Assembly (NCBI RefSeq): GCF_030580995.1
Contig: NZ_JAUQSZ010000002.1
Span: forward strand, 310,001 to 374,000
From: Sphingomonas immobilis
GTDB lineage: Bacteria > Pseudomonadota > Alphaproteobacteria > Sphingomonadales > Sphingomonadaceae
Reading direction: 5' to 3'
Length of the DNA: 64,000 nt
This document shows positions 34,149 through 42,676 of this stretch, piece after piece. A program made the position numbers and the translations under genes. The notes under the pieces are model-generated. The model ran no database searches and was not told the DNA's origin. It was given only the letters and a program-made list of their open reading frames with translations. Numbering within the stretch: position 1 is the first letter of the stretch; the number at the start of each line of letters is the position of its first letter.

Positions 34149-34940
34149 GTGAAACGCACGCACCTCCCCCTCAACGGCCTGCGCGTGCTCGATGCCGCCG
34201 CGCGGCACCTGTCGTTCACCCGCGCCGCCGACGAGCTCGCCGTCACGCCCGCCGCCGTCGGCCAGCAGATCCGCGCGCTGGAGGATACGCTCGGCGTCGT
34301 GCTGTTCCGCCGTACCACGCGCGGGCTGGAGCTGACGCCCGAGGGCGAGGCCGGGCTCGAGGCCCTGCGCGGCGGCTTCCTCCAGTTCGAGGAAGCGGTG
34401 CGCGCGATGCAGGCGGGGCAGACGAGCAAGTCGCTGACCATCGCCGCGCCGCGCGACCTCACCGAGAAATGGCTGATGCCGCGCCTCGCCGAGATCGCGC
34501 GCGGCGACGGCGAGCTGCGCTTCTCGCTGATCTCCGCCGACGAAGTGGTCGATTTCACCGAGGCCAATCTCGATCTCGCGATCCGCTGGGGCGACGGGCC
34601 GGGCGAGCATGAGGGCGAGGCGCTCGAATCCGACGGCATGGTGACGATCGAGCGCCCCGGCGGCGGTGCGGATACGCGCATTTCCTGGCCGGGCTGCCTC
34701 AACGACGATGCCGTCTCGCTGGTGCGCGTCGGCGACGCCGGGCTCGCGATCGACGCGGCGGCCGAGGGGCTGGGCCGCGCGACGGTGCCCGAATTGCTCG
34801 CCTCGGCCGATATCGCCGCTGGCCGCATCGTGGTGGTGGGCGATCCCAAGCCCTTTGCGAAGGGCTATTGGCTGGTCGCCCCGCTGCCGCAATGGCGCCA
34901 GAAGAAGGTCAAGGCGCTGGTCGAAGCGCTGACCCAATGA
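34149..34940 (+). CDS. LysR-family transcriptional regulator (GcvA-like)
   Basis: 263 residues. The GTG at 34149 gives MKRTHLPLNGLRVLDAAARHLSFTRAADELAVTPAAVGQQIRALED, the exact family N-terminus. The longer frame upstream reads through the repeat. Residues 1-62 form the winged helix-turn-helix. The effector domain (from about 93) is shorter than the usual 200 residues, ending RQKKVKALVEALTQ, so ligand sensing may be reduced. The ribosome binding sequence is provided by the flanking class E repeat. The regulated gene is unknown; the GNAT gene follows 10 bases downstream. Confidence 0.9.
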   Translation: MKRTHLPLNGLRVLDAAARHLSFTRAADELAVTPAAVGQQIRALEDTLGVVLFRRTTRGLELTPEGEAGLEALRGGFLQFEEAVRAMQAGQTSKSLTIAAPRDLTEKWLMPRLAEIARGDGELRFSLISADEVVDFTEANLDLAIRWGDGPGEHEGEALESDGMVTIERPGGGADTRISWPGCLNDDAVSLVRVGDAGLAIDAAAEGLGRATVPELLASADIAAGRIVVVGDPKPFAKGYWLVAPLPQWRQKKVKALVEALTQ

Positions 34941-34950
34941 AGACTCCCCG

Positions 34951-35478
34951 ATGAGCGGGATGTTCGCCAGCGAACGGCTGGTGATGCGGCCGCTGCGCGC
35001 CGACGATGCCGATGCGCTTCACGTCGCCTACCGTGACGAAGCGCTGATGCGCTATTGGTCGAGCGCGCCGCATGTCAGCCTGGAGGAAACGCGCGCCTAT
35101 GTCGCGGGCCGCGTGGACAAGACCGACTGGCGATCCTGGGTCATCACCGTGGCGGGCGACGACACCGCGATCGGCACGCTCGCTGCGCTCCCCCGGCGGC
35201 CCGGCGTCAGCGAGATCGGCTACCTCCTCGCGCGCAGCGCCTGGGGCAAGGGCTATGCGCGCGAGGCCGTCACGCGCCTCATCGATCTGCTGATCCGCGA
35301 GGAGGGCCATCGCCGCGTCTTCGCCGATACCGACCCCGACAACGTGGGCTCCAACCGGCTGCTCGAATCGCTCGGCTTCCGCCTCGAAGGCGTGCTGCGG
35401 GCCGAGTGGGAGACGCATATCGGCGTGCGTGACACCAACCTCTGGGGCCTGCTCGCCGACGAATGGAAAGCCCGATGA
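34951..35478 (+). CDS. GNAT-family N-acetyltransferase (RimJ/RimL type)
   Basis: 175 residues. Motif layout of the RimJ/RimL clan: SERLVMRPLRADDADALHVAYRDEALMRYWSSAPH at the N-terminus, SEIGYLLARSAWGKGYAREAV (acetyl-CoA pyrophosphate loop) at about residues 87-107, and NVGSNRLLESLGFRLEGVLR near the C-terminus. It should acetylate an alpha-amino group or a small amine; the target is unknown. Its stop overlaps the next start (ATGA). Confidence 0.9.
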   Translation: MSGMFASERLVMRPLRADDADALHVAYRDEALMRYWSSAPHVSLEETRAYVAGRVDKTDWRSWVITVAGDDTAIGTLAALPRRPGVSEIGYLLARSAWGKGYAREAVTRLIDLLIREEGHRRVFADTDPDNVGSNRLLESLGFRLEGVLRAEWETHIGVRDTNLWGLLADEWKAR

Positions 35479-35753
35479 GCGCGCCCGACCTTTCCGATCC
35501 CGTCCAGCGCGCCGCCTACCAGCGCGAGCTGCGCGCCGTCGCCTGGCCGATCCGCGTCATGGGCGTCGGCCTCGCCTTTGCCGGGCTGATTGTCGCGGTG
35601 CTCCAGCGCACGCGCTTTCCCGGCATCCCGAGCGTCATTCCGCTCGTGCTGGTTGCGCTCGGCGCGCTGCACATGCTTGCCGGCATCGCGATCCGCACCA
35701 AATATCACGCCAAGCGCATGAAGGGAGAAACGACATGGTCCGATACGCCCTGA
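35475..35753 (+). CDS. Small two-helix membrane protein, 92 aa
   Basis: The ATG at 35475 overlaps the GNAT stop. Two hydrophobic helices (about residues 25-43 and 52-70) are connected by RTRFPGIPSV and end in the basic tail RTKYHAKRMKGETTW. I do not recognise the family. Position in a tight run of four plus-strand genes suggests translation coupled to the GNAT gene. Confidence 0.7.
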   Translation: MSAPDLSDPVQRAAYQRELRAVAWPIRVMGVGLAFAGLIVAVLQRTRFPGIPSVIPLVLVALGALHMLAGIAIRTKYHAKRMKGETTWSDTP

Positions 35754-36265
35754 TTCATCCGGCCCTGATGGCCCTCGCGATACTGGCGATGCCCGCCACC
35801 GTCGACGCCGCTCCGCCGAAAGCCCGGCCGAAAGCCGCTGCGAAAACGGTCGCGAAGCCGGCGCCCCAGCCGGCGGATGCGCAATCGATCGAGGCCGCCA
35901 CGCACGACGCCTATCTCGCCGCGATCAACAGCAACGACATCGCCGCCTTCTCGGATGCCGTCACCGACGATGCGGTCTTCCAATATCCCGGCGCGCCGCA
36001 GATGGTGGGCAAGAAGGCGATCGTCGCCTGGGCCACCACCTATTTCCAGCTCTACACGACGCGGTGGGAGAAGGTCGCGACCGGCTTCACCGTCGCCGGC
36101 GACTGGGCGTTCGAACATTATACCTACAAGTCGCTCGATACCGACAAATCGACCGGCACGGCCAGCTACGATGCCGGCAAGGGCGTCGCGGTCTTCCATC
36201 ACGACAAGGACGGCAAGTGGCGCGTCGCGATCGACGGCTGGAGCTCCGACAGCGGCGGGAAATAG
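35735..36265 (+). CDS. Exported SnoaL/NTF2-like (DUF4440-type) protein
   Basis: 176 residues from the ATG at 35735 (AAGGGAGAAACGAC upstream), overlapping the previous gene by 19 bases. A signal peptide (ALIHPALMALAILAMPATVDA) is followed by an Ala/Pro/Lys-rich linker (KARPKAAAKTVAKPAPQP) and a C-terminal NTF2-like domain (AATHDAYLAAINSNDIAAFSDAVTDDAVFQYPGAP, and GKWRVAIDGWSSD). Members of this group are ligand-binding or inactive ketosteroid-isomerase-like folds; no catalytic residues can be assigned. Confidence 0.85.
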   Translation: MVRYALIHPALMALAILAMPATVDAAPPKARPKAAAKTVAKPAPQPADAQSIEAATHDAYLAAINSNDIAAFSDAVTDDAVFQYPGAPQMVGKKAIVAWATTYFQLYTTRWEKVATGFTVAGDWAFEHYTYKSLDTDKSTGTASYDAGKGVAVFHHDKDGKWRVAIDGWSSDSGGK

Positions 36266-36285
36266 CCGCCCACGGGTCTTGAAAC

Positions 36286-36370
36286 CCGTTCGCACTGAGC
36301 GAAGTCGAAGTGCGTGTTACGAACGCAGCGCTTGCGGCACGTGCTTCGACTTCGCTCAGCACGAACAGGG
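36286..36370. repeat. Class A palindromic repeat
   Basis: Arms CCCGTTCGCACTGAGCGAAG and the facing CTTCGCTCAGCACGAACAGG, between the convergent NTF2-like and crtB genes. Confidence 0.85.
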
Positions 36371-36384
36371 GTAATGGCGGACTG

Positions 36385-37341
36385 TCAGTCGCGCGGCCGC
36401 ATCCACAATTCCGGGTTGCGTGCGGTGGGCGGATAGAGCCGCGTGCGGTCGCGTGCCTGGCCCCAGGCCTGCGCGATGAAGCGGACCTTTTCCCAGCGCG
36501 AGGTCGTCACGCGGTGGTCCCACGCATGGTCTCCGCGATCCGCCACCTTGCGCCCGATCGCGCCGTAGATCGCCGCCGCCGACAGCACCGCCCAGGCCGA
36601 GCGGAACGGCAGCGCCGGTGCGCCCAGCCGTGCGCTGTCCTCGAACGCCGCGCCCGCATCCGCCAGCCGCCGCGCCAGCACCGCCAGCCGCTTGCGGAAC
36701 GGCGGCTTCATGTGCTGGCCGGGCGGCATGTCCATCTCGACCAGCCATTCCTCGGGGAGGTAGCAGCGGCCGGCGCGGTCATCCTCTTCGATATCACGCG
36801 CGATGTTGGAGAGTTGGAAGGCCATGCCGAGGTCGCAGGCGCGGTCGAGCGTCGCGTCGTCGTCGGGGGAAACGCCCATGATGACCGCCATCATGCAGCC
36901 GACGACGCCCGCGACGTGATAGCAATAGCGGTAGAGATCGTCCTCGCTGCGCGGCCGCCAGTCGTCGGCGTCGAGCGCGAAACCCGCGATCAAGTCGCGC
37001 GTGAAGCGGGCGGGCAGGCGTGTCTCGGCGGCGACGATGCGCAGTGCGTCGAAGGCGGGATCGCCGATGATGTGCCCGGCGAGCGCCGCGTCGGTCTTGG
37101 CGGTGATCTCCGCCAGCCGCGCTGCGGGGTCCGAAACGCGCGCCATGTCGCCGCCGAAATCCTGCCCGTCGGCGATGTCGTCGCACGCGCGGCACCAGGC
37201 GTAGAGCAGCCATGCCCGCTCGCGCGTGGCGAGGTCGAACAGGCGGCTCGCGGCGGCGAAACTCTGCGACCCGCGCCCGATCCGCTCGCGCGCCGTCGCG
37301 ACGATCGCGTCGCGGGAGGGGAGGCTCTGTTGCGAACTCAC
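36385..37341 (-). CDS. crtB: Phytoene synthase CrtB
   Basis: CrtB condenses two geranylgeranyl diphosphates to phytoene, the first committed carotenoid step. 318 residues from a GTG at 37341. The first Asp-rich motif is CRACDDIADG (about residues 51-60); the second is NIARDIEEDDRAGRCYLPEEWL (about 178-200), with MAFQLSN before it. The C-terminal part shows the usual KVRFIAQAWGQARDR region. It is the last gene of the minus-strand set crtY-crtI-LOG-crtB and is separated from LOG by a class A repeat. Squalene synthase is less likely given the neighbours. Confidence 0.93.
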   Translation of the reverse strand: MSSQQSLPSRDAIVATARERIGRGSQSFAAASRLFDLATRERAWLLYAWCRACDDIADGQDFGGDMARVSDPAARLAEITAKTDAALAGHIIGDPAFDALRIVAAETRLPARFTRDLIAGFALDADDWRPRSEDDLYRYCYHVAGVVGCMMAVIMGVSPDDDATLDRACDLGMAFQLSNIARDIEEDDRAGRCYLPEEWLVEMDMPPGQHMKPPFRKRLAVLARRLADAGAAFEDSARLGAPALPFRSAWAVLSAAAIYGAIGRKVADRGDHAWDHRVTTSRWEKVRFIAQAWGQARDRTRLYPPTARNPELWMRPRD

Positions 37342-37348
37342 GCCTACA

Positions 37349-37418
37349 CCCGTTCGCCCTGAGCGCAGTCGAAGGGCATGCGCGACGCATGGGCTTCGAC
37401 TGCGCTCAGCCCGAACGG
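37349..37418. repeat. Class A palindromic repeat (shortest copy)
   Basis: Arms CCGTTCGCCCTGAGCGCAGTC and the facing GACTGCGCTCAGCCCGAACGG with a short loop GAAGGGCATGCGCGACG. It fills the LOG-crtB gap. Confidence 0.85.
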
Positions 37419-37434
37419 AATTGGGTGGCGCATA

Positions 37435-38016
37435 CTAAAGATCCGACTTGCGCATCTTGGTGATCGTCTCGACCGGCAGGTGCGCGGCCATCTTGTCGAG
37501 CAGCGGCTCGATCTGCGCATCGTGGATCAGCAGCCCCTGATGCTGCGACCGCACGAAGCCGACGTCGCCCATGTGTCCGACGAAGGCGAGCAGATCGTTG
37601 TAATAGCCCGCGACGTTGAGCAGCCCCACCGGTTTCGCGTGATAGCCGATCTGCGCCCAGCTCAGCGCCTCCCACAATTCGTCCATCGTGCCGGTGCCGC
37701 CGGGCAGGTTGACGAACCCGTCGGAGAGATCGGTGAAGGCTGCCTTCCGCTGGTGCATCGTCTCGACGACGTGGAGTTCGGTGAGCCCGCGATGCGCGAC
37801 CTCGGCATCGACCAAAGCCTGCGGGATGATCCCGATCACCTCGCCCCCGGCGGCGAGCGCGCTATCGGCGACCGCCCCCATCAGGCCGAGCTTGCCGCCG
37901 CCATAGACGACGCCGATCCCGCGCTCGGCGAGGAGGGTGCCGACGTAGCGGGCGGACTCGATATAGACCGGATCGGCGGGCGACGCTGAGCCGCAGTAGA
38001 TGGCGAGGCGTTTCAT
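37435..38016 (-). CDS. LOG-family (TIGR00730) nucleoside 5'-monophosphate phosphoribohydrolase
   Basis: 193 residues. The conserved PGGTGTMDELWEALSWAQIG motif (PGGxGTxxE) at about residues 109-128 defines the LOG family, which cleaves AMP-like nucleotides to ribose phosphate and base; plant homologues activate cytokinins. MKRLAIYCGSASPADPVY at the N-terminus is typical. The ATG at 38016 lies 8 bases after a GGGGAGGGG tract that belongs to the class E repeat. Its place inside the carotenoid cluster has no obvious biochemical reason. Confidence 0.92.
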   Translation of the reverse strand: MKRLAIYCGSASPADPVYIESARYVGTLLAERGIGVVYGGGKLGLMGAVADSALAAGGEVIGIIPQALVDAEVAHRGLTELHVVETMHQRKAAFTDLSDGFVNLPGGTGTMDELWEALSWAQIGYHAKPVGLLNVAGYYNDLLAFVGHMGDVGFVRSQHQGLLIHDAQIEPLLDKMAAHLPVETITKMRKSDL

Positions 38017-38023
38017 ACTTCGA

Positions 38024-38133
38024 GCCCCTCCCCTTCAGGGGAGGGGTTGGGGGTGGGGGTGGGGGAGGCCTCGCAGAGACCGCCTTCGCGGCACGGCCCC
38101 ACCCCAACCCCTCCCCTGAAGGGGAGGGGCTTT
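38024..38133. repeat. Class E palindromic repeat (copy 2)
   Basis: The same arms as 34043-34145 (GCCCCTCCCCTTCAGGGGAG and its inverse). On the minus strand its last GGGGAGGGG acts as the apparent ribosome site of the LOG gene. It lies between the crtI stop and the LOG start. Confidence 0.9.
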
Positions 38134-38146
38134 GTCTCGTACATGC

Positions 38147-39643
38147 TCACCGCATTCCCTCCATCATCAGCGCCGCCGTGGCCTTGGCACTCCCGACAAC
38201 GCCCGGAATCCCCGCGCCCGGATGCGTGCCGGCCCCCACGAAATAGAGGTTCGGGATCTGGTCGTCGCGGTTGTGGACGCGGAACCAGGCGCTCTGCGTC
38301 AGGATCGGCTCCAGCGAGAAGGCGCTGCCGAGGTGCGCGTTGAGGTCGCCCGCGAAATCCTTCGGCGTGTAGCTGAACTTCGTCACGATCCGATCGTGGA
38401 TGTCGGGGATCAGCCGCCGTCCGATCTCGTCGAGGATGCGCTTCTCCAGCACCGGCGCGATCTCGTCCCAGTCGACCGGGAACTTGCCGAGATGCGGCAC
38501 CGGCGCCAGCGCGTAGAAGCTCGAGCAACCCTCCGGCGCCATGCTCGGATCGGTGACGGTCGGGTGATGCAGGTAGAGCGAGAAATCCTGCGGCAGCACG
38601 CCGTGATCGTAGATGTCGGCGAGCAGCCCCTGATAGCGCGGCCCGAACAGGATCGAATGGTGCGGGATGCCCGGCCACGTCCCCTTTACGCCGAAATGCA
38701 CGACGAACAGCGACGGCGAATAGCGCTTGCGCTCAAGCCGCGCCCTGGTGCGCTGCGCGCTGCGCGATCCGCTCAGCAGGTCGCGGTAGGTGTGCATGAT
38801 GTCGCCATTGCACGCGACCATGTCGGCATCGCCGTGCCAGCCGCTTGCCGTCGTCACGCCCGTCGCGCGGTCGCCGACCGTCGCGATGTTGACCGCCGCG
38901 TCGCCGAGCCTGAGTGTCCCGCCGAGCCGCTCGAAATGCGTCACCATGCCCGCGATCAGCCGGTTGGTGCCGCCCATCGCGAACCACACGCCGCCGTCCT
39001 TCTCCAGCTTGTGGATCAGCGCGTAGATCGCGCTCGTGTGCATCGGGTTGCCGCCGACGAGGAGCGTGTGGAACGACAGCGCCTGGCGCAGATGCTCGTC
39101 CTTCACGTAGCTCGACACGATCGAATAGACCGAGCGCCATGCCTGATATTTCGCGAGGCTCGGCGCGGCCTTTATCATCGTCGCGAAGTCGAGGAACGCC
39201 GTCGCGCCCAGCTTCTTGTAGCCCTCGTGATAGACGCCGGCCGAATATTCCAGGAACTTGGCGTAGCCGTTCACATCCTCGGGGTTCAGCTTCGCGATCT
39301 CGAGGTTGAGCGCGGCCTCGTCGTTCGAATAGTCGAACTGCGTGCCGTCGGGCCAGCTCAGCCGGTAGAAGGGCGTGACCGGCACGAGCGTCACGTCCTC
39401 GGCCATGTCGCGCCCGGTCAGCGACCACAGCTCCTTCAGGCACGGTGGATCGGTGATGACGGTCGGCCCGGCATCGAAGGTGAAGCCGTCCTGTTCCCAC
39501 ACGTAGGCCCGCCCGCCGGGCTTGTCGCGCGCCTCTACGATCGTGGTCTCGATCCCCGCCGATTGCAGCCGGATGGCGAGCGCGAGCCCGCCGAACCCTG
39601 CGCCGATGATGATCGCGCTGCGTTTTGCGCCCGTATCGATCAC
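38147..39643 (-). CDS. crtI: Phytoene desaturase CrtI
   Basis: CrtI inserts double bonds in phytoene to give lycopene. 498 residues from a GTG at 39643 that overlaps the crtY stop (GTGA). The FAD motif AIIIGAGFGGLALAIRLQSAG starts about residue 10, followed by GRAYVWEQDGFTFDAGPTVITDP. The C-terminal NLYFVGAGTHPGAGIPGVVGSAKATA is the CrtI signature. Length and motifs match bacterial CrtI. The next gene downstream is separated by the class E repeat. Confidence 0.96.
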   Translation of the reverse strand: MIDTGAKRSAIIIGAGFGGLALAIRLQSAGIETTIVEARDKPGGRAYVWEQDGFTFDAGPTVITDPPCLKELWSLTGRDMAEDVTLVPVTPFYRLSWPDGTQFDYSNDEAALNLEIAKLNPEDVNGYAKFLEYSAGVYHEGYKKLGATAFLDFATMIKAAPSLAKYQAWRSVYSIVSSYVKDEHLRQALSFHTLLVGGNPMHTSAIYALIHKLEKDGGVWFAMGGTNRLIAGMVTHFERLGGTLRLGDAAVNIATVGDRATGVTTASGWHGDADMVACNGDIMHTYRDLLSGSRSAQRTRARLERKRYSPSLFVVHFGVKGTWPGIPHHSILFGPRYQGLLADIYDHGVLPQDFSLYLHHPTVTDPSMAPEGCSSFYALAPVPHLGKFPVDWDEIAPVLEKRILDEIGRRLIPDIHDRIVTKFSYTPKDFAGDLNAHLGSAFSLEPILTQSAWFRVHNRDDQIPNLYFVGAGTHPGAGIPGVVGSAKATAALMMEGMR

Positions 39644-40785
39644 GAGCGCAGCGCCGCGACGGCGCGGCCGATGGGCACGGGCGGCTTGCCCGAGAGGATG
39701 CGGACCTTGTCGGCCAAATGGGTATTCCCTGCGTAAAAGCGCCCGATCAGGCGCGCGTCGAGCCGATAGAAACGTTCCAGGATGCGGTATCGCTCGGGTG
39801 GGTCGGCGGCGCGGAACAGCATCTTTGCAAGGATACGATAGAAGCCGCGCGCGCGCCACAGCCTGCGCGCATATCCGTGCGTGAGATCGTGCAGCGCCGC
39901 GCCCGACAGGTCGCCGGTCCGCGCGATCAGGCTGGCGAGGCGCACCGCATCGGGCAGCGAATAGCCCGTCATCGGGTGGAACAGCCCGGCGCGCATCCCC
40001 GCCTTGGCCACGCCGTCACGGCCCCAATAGCCCTCGAAATCGCCGCCCATCGCCACCGGCAGCACGCCCGTTTCCTCGCGGCGAACCTCGGTGACGTCCC
40101 AGCCGCGTCCCTTTGCGTAATTGGCGATGCGCAGGCCGAGCAGCGCCGCGTCGAGCACCGGCGTCTCGCTGTAATAGGTATCCTCGACGAACATCCGCTC
40201 CGGGCCGAAGGGCAGGCAATAGACGAAGCGATAGCCGTCGTCCTGCGGCACGGTGGCGTCCATCACCAGCGGATGCGCCGCGCCGTGCGGCGCACTCAGC
40301 AGCAATTCCTGCCCGGCGAACTTCTGCCAGCCGAGATCGAGCAGGCCGAGGTCGCCCGTCCCGCGCGCGTCGATCACGCCCCTGGCGGCGATGGTCGTGC
40401 CGTCGGCCAGCGTCACGCCGGTCGCGGTGGCCTCGACGACGCGGGCGCTCAGCAACGTCCCCGGCGCGAGGCTTGCGCGCACGACCGCATCGAAGCGCTC
40501 CGAATCGATCGAGCGATACGGCTCCGAAATCGCCCGCCGGTGCGCGGGGAAGGCGACATCGTACCCGTCCCAGCGGTGCGCGATCAGCGGCTCGATCAGC
40601 CAGCGATCAGCGTCCGCCACGTCGCTCGCGAAGAACGACCAGACGTGATTGCCGCCGAGCGCCCCCTCCGCCTCGATGACCGCCAAGTCGAGATCGGGCC
40701 GCTTCGCGCGCAACGCCAGCGCGATCAGCCCCCCGGCCAGACCCCCGCCAAGGATCGCGAGGTCGCAGGTGTGGGGGGTGGGCAT
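39640..40785 (-). CDS. crtY: Lycopene beta-cyclase CrtY
   Basis: CrtY forms beta-ionone rings on lycopene to make beta-carotene. 381 residues from the ATG at 40785. Flavin-type motif LAILGGGLAGGLIALAL at residues 9-25, then NHVWSFFASD (about 47-56), typical of CrtY. FVYCLPFGPERMFVEDTYYSE and GLFHPMTGYSLPDAV are also diagnostic. It is the first gene of the cluster on this strand and is translationally coupled to crtI. A class B repeat lies between it and the divergent hydroxylase-like gene. Confidence 0.96.
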   Translation of the reverse strand: MPTPHTCDLAILGGGLAGGLIALALRAKRPDLDLAVIEAEGALGGNHVWSFFASDVADADRWLIEPLIAHRWDGYDVAFPAHRRAISEPYRSIDSERFDAVVRASLAPGTLLSARVVEATATGVTLADGTTIAARGVIDARGTGDLGLLDLGWQKFAGQELLLSAPHGAAHPLVMDATVPQDDGYRFVYCLPFGPERMFVEDTYYSETPVLDAALLGLRIANYAKGRGWDVTEVRREETGVLPVAMGGDFEGYWGRDGVAKAGMRAGLFHPMTGYSLPDAVRLASLIARTGDLSGAALHDLTHGYARRLWRARGFYRILAKMLFRAADPPERYRILERFYRLDARLIGRFYAGNTHLADKVRILSGKPPVPIGRAVAALRS

Positions 40786-40823
40786 CGCATCGCCCTATCA
40801 CCCCCGTCACCCCGGCAACAACC

Positions 40824-40904
40824 CGTCACCCCAGCGAAAGCTGGGGTCTCTCCGTGACGGGGCGCGACCCTTCCCGCGAGATCCCAGCTTTCGCTGGGAT
40901 GACG
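40824..40904. repeat. Class B palindromic repeat (GTCACCCCAGC type)
   Basis: Arms CGTCACCCCAGCGAAAGCTG and the facing CCAGCTTTCGCTGGGATGACG. It lies in the divergent crtY / hydroxylase spacer, where promoters would be expected. Confidence 0.82.
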
Positions 40905-40929
40905 TGTGGGGCCGGTGTAGGTGACGTCG

Positions 40930-41685
40930 ATGCCCCTCACCCTCGCCATCCTTGCCTCCGCGCTCGCCATGTCGGCGATCGTCGCGGTGCGTTATCTGGT
41001 CGCGAGCGGGGCGTTCGATCTGGCGACGCGCGCGAAGCACCCCGGCCTCTACCGCCAGCTCGGCCCGCAGATCCGGCGCGAGATCGGTTGGAGCCTCGCC
41101 TCGGCGCTGATCTACGGCATACCGGCGGGGGTGGTCGCCTGGGGCTGGCAGAATCGCGGCTGGACGCTGATCGAGAATCCCGCGCATCCGCTGCCGCTCT
41201 GGTATCTCCCCATCTCGGTGCTGCTCTACCTCGCCGCGCACGACACCTGGTTCTACTGGACGCACCGCTGGATGCACCGGCCGAAGCTGTTCCGCATCGC
41301 CCACGCCGTCCACCACGCCAGCCGTCCGCCAACCGCCTGGGCGGCGATGGCGTTCCATCCGATCGAGGCACTGTCGGGCGCGCTCGTCATCCCGGCGCTG
41401 GTGTTCGTCATCCCCATTTCGCTCCCCGGCCTCGCCATCGTGCTTAGCGTGATGACGGTGATGGGCATCACCAATCACATGGGCTGGGAGATTTTCCCGC
41501 GTGCCGTCTGGCGCGGGCCGCTCGGCGGGTGGCTGATCACCGCCAGCCACCATCAGAAGCATCACGAGGCGTATAACGGCAATTACGGCCTCTATTTCCG
41601 CGTGTGGGACCGGCTGTGCGGCACCGATCAGGGGCTCGGCGATTTCGCCAGGGCGCATGCGAAAGCGGCGTCGTCCGCGCGATAG
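40930..41685 (+). CDS. Sterol desaturase/fatty acid hydroxylase superfamily protein
   Basis: 251 residues from the ATG at 40930 (a GTG three codons earlier is possible). It has at least four membrane helices and the histidine clusters of the di-iron hydroxylase superfamily: HDTWFYWTHRWMH, FRIAHAVHHAS, and SHHQKHHE. It is longer than the roughly 160-175-residue CrtZ beta-carotene hydroxylases. The position beside crtY and divergent from it makes a carotenoid ring hydroxylase attractive, but a lipid hydroxylase is also possible. Confidence 0.8.
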   Translation: MPLTLAILASALAMSAIVAVRYLVASGAFDLATRAKHPGLYRQLGPQIRREIGWSLASALIYGIPAGVVAWGWQNRGWTLIENPAHPLPLWYLPISVLLYLAAHDTWFYWTHRWMHRPKLFRIAHAVHHASRPPTAWAAMAFHPIEALSGALVIPALVFVIPISLPGLAIVLSVMTVMGITNHMGWEIFPRAVWRGPLGGWLITASHHQKHHEAYNGNYGLYFRVWDRLCGTDQGLGDFARAHAKAASSAR

Positions 41686-41797
41686 TGATGCCGATCGGCA
41701 ACATTGCGGAAACGAAATCCGTCACGATATCGGCCGCTTCGGAGCCATTTGCCGCATCGCAGCGTTACGCGGACATCATCAAAGGGGATTTCCACCA

Positions 41798-42676
41798 GTG
41801 AATCGCAGCACCAACCGCCGCCTGCTCGCCACTTTCGCCGCCGCCACGACGCTCGCCTTCGCCGCGCCCGCCTTCGCGCAGGAAGGTGCCGCCGCCGCCG
41901 CGCCCGACGCCACCGTCGGCAAGGTCACCGGCGACAGCCTCACGATCGGCGCGGCCGGCGTCTACATTCCCGATTACGAAGGCTCGAACGACTATCGCTT
42001 CGCGCCGGCGCCGATCGTGCTCGCCAAATGGCACGGCTTCGGGCTGCAGATTCTCGGCAACCGCGCCTCGGTCGATCTCATCCCAGATCGCGGCCAGTGG
42101 AATTTCGAGGCGGGGCCGATCGGCGTCATCAACTTCAACCGCTCCGATCCCGATGCGATCAAGGATATCCGCGTCGCCCGCCTGCGCGAGCGCGGCAATG
42201 CGTTCGAACTCGGCGGCTATCTCGGCGTCAGCAAGACGGGCGTCATCACCAGCCCTTATGACACGCTTTCGCTGTCGGTCAGCTACCGCCACGATCTGAC
42301 GCGCGCGCACGACAGCGGCATCTGGCAGCCCTCGATCAGCTATGTGACGCCGCTCAGCCGCAAGCTCGCGGTCGGCATCAATGCCCAGGCGCAGCATGTC
42401 GAGCGCGGCTATGCCAATGCCTATTTCAACATCGGCCCGATCCAGAGCGCGGCGAGCGGCCTGCCGCAATATTCGACCGACGGCGGCTGGAAGAGCTACA
42501 CCGTCGCCGCCTTCGTCACGCATTCGCTGACGGGCGATCTGCTGCACGGCTTCAAGATCGTCGCAGGCGGCGGCTATACCCGCCTGCTCGGCGGTTTCGC
42601 GCGCAGCCCGATCGTCACGGTCGCGGGCACGCCGAACCAGTGGTTGGGCGCGGTCGGGGTTGCGTACACGTTCTAA
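41798..42676 (+). CDS. MipA/OmpV-family outer membrane protein
   Basis: 292 residues from a GTG at 41798, with AAAGGGGAT upstream. The signal peptide (TNRRLLATFAAATTLAFAAPAFAQ) is followed by a beta-barrel: LTIGAAGVYIPDYEGSNDYRFAPAPI is the MipA/OmpV opening, and the chain ends in an aromatic residue (VGVAYTF), as expected for Bam-dependent insertion. The family includes MltA-interacting scaffold proteins. The substrate or partner here is unknown. Confidence 0.93.
   Translation: MNRSTNRRLLATFAAATTLAFAAPAFAQEGAAAAAPDATVGKVTGDSLTIGAAGVYIPDYEGSNDYRFAPAPIVLAKWHGFGLQILGNRASVDLIPDRGQWNFEAGPIGVINFNRSDPDAIKDIRVARLRERGNAFELGGYLGVSKTGVITSPYDTLSLSVSYRHDLTRAHDSGIWQPSISYVTPLSRKLAVGINAQAQHVERGYANAYFNIGPIQSAASGLPQYSTDGGWKSYTVAAFVTHSLTGDLLHGFKIVAGGGYTRLLGGFARSPIVTVAGTPNQWLGAVGVAYTF

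Noticed and set aside
40930..41685. Naming the di-iron hydroxylase gene crtZ
   Set aside because: It is about 80 residues longer than CrtZ and belongs to the sterol-desaturase branch; position alone does not justify the name.
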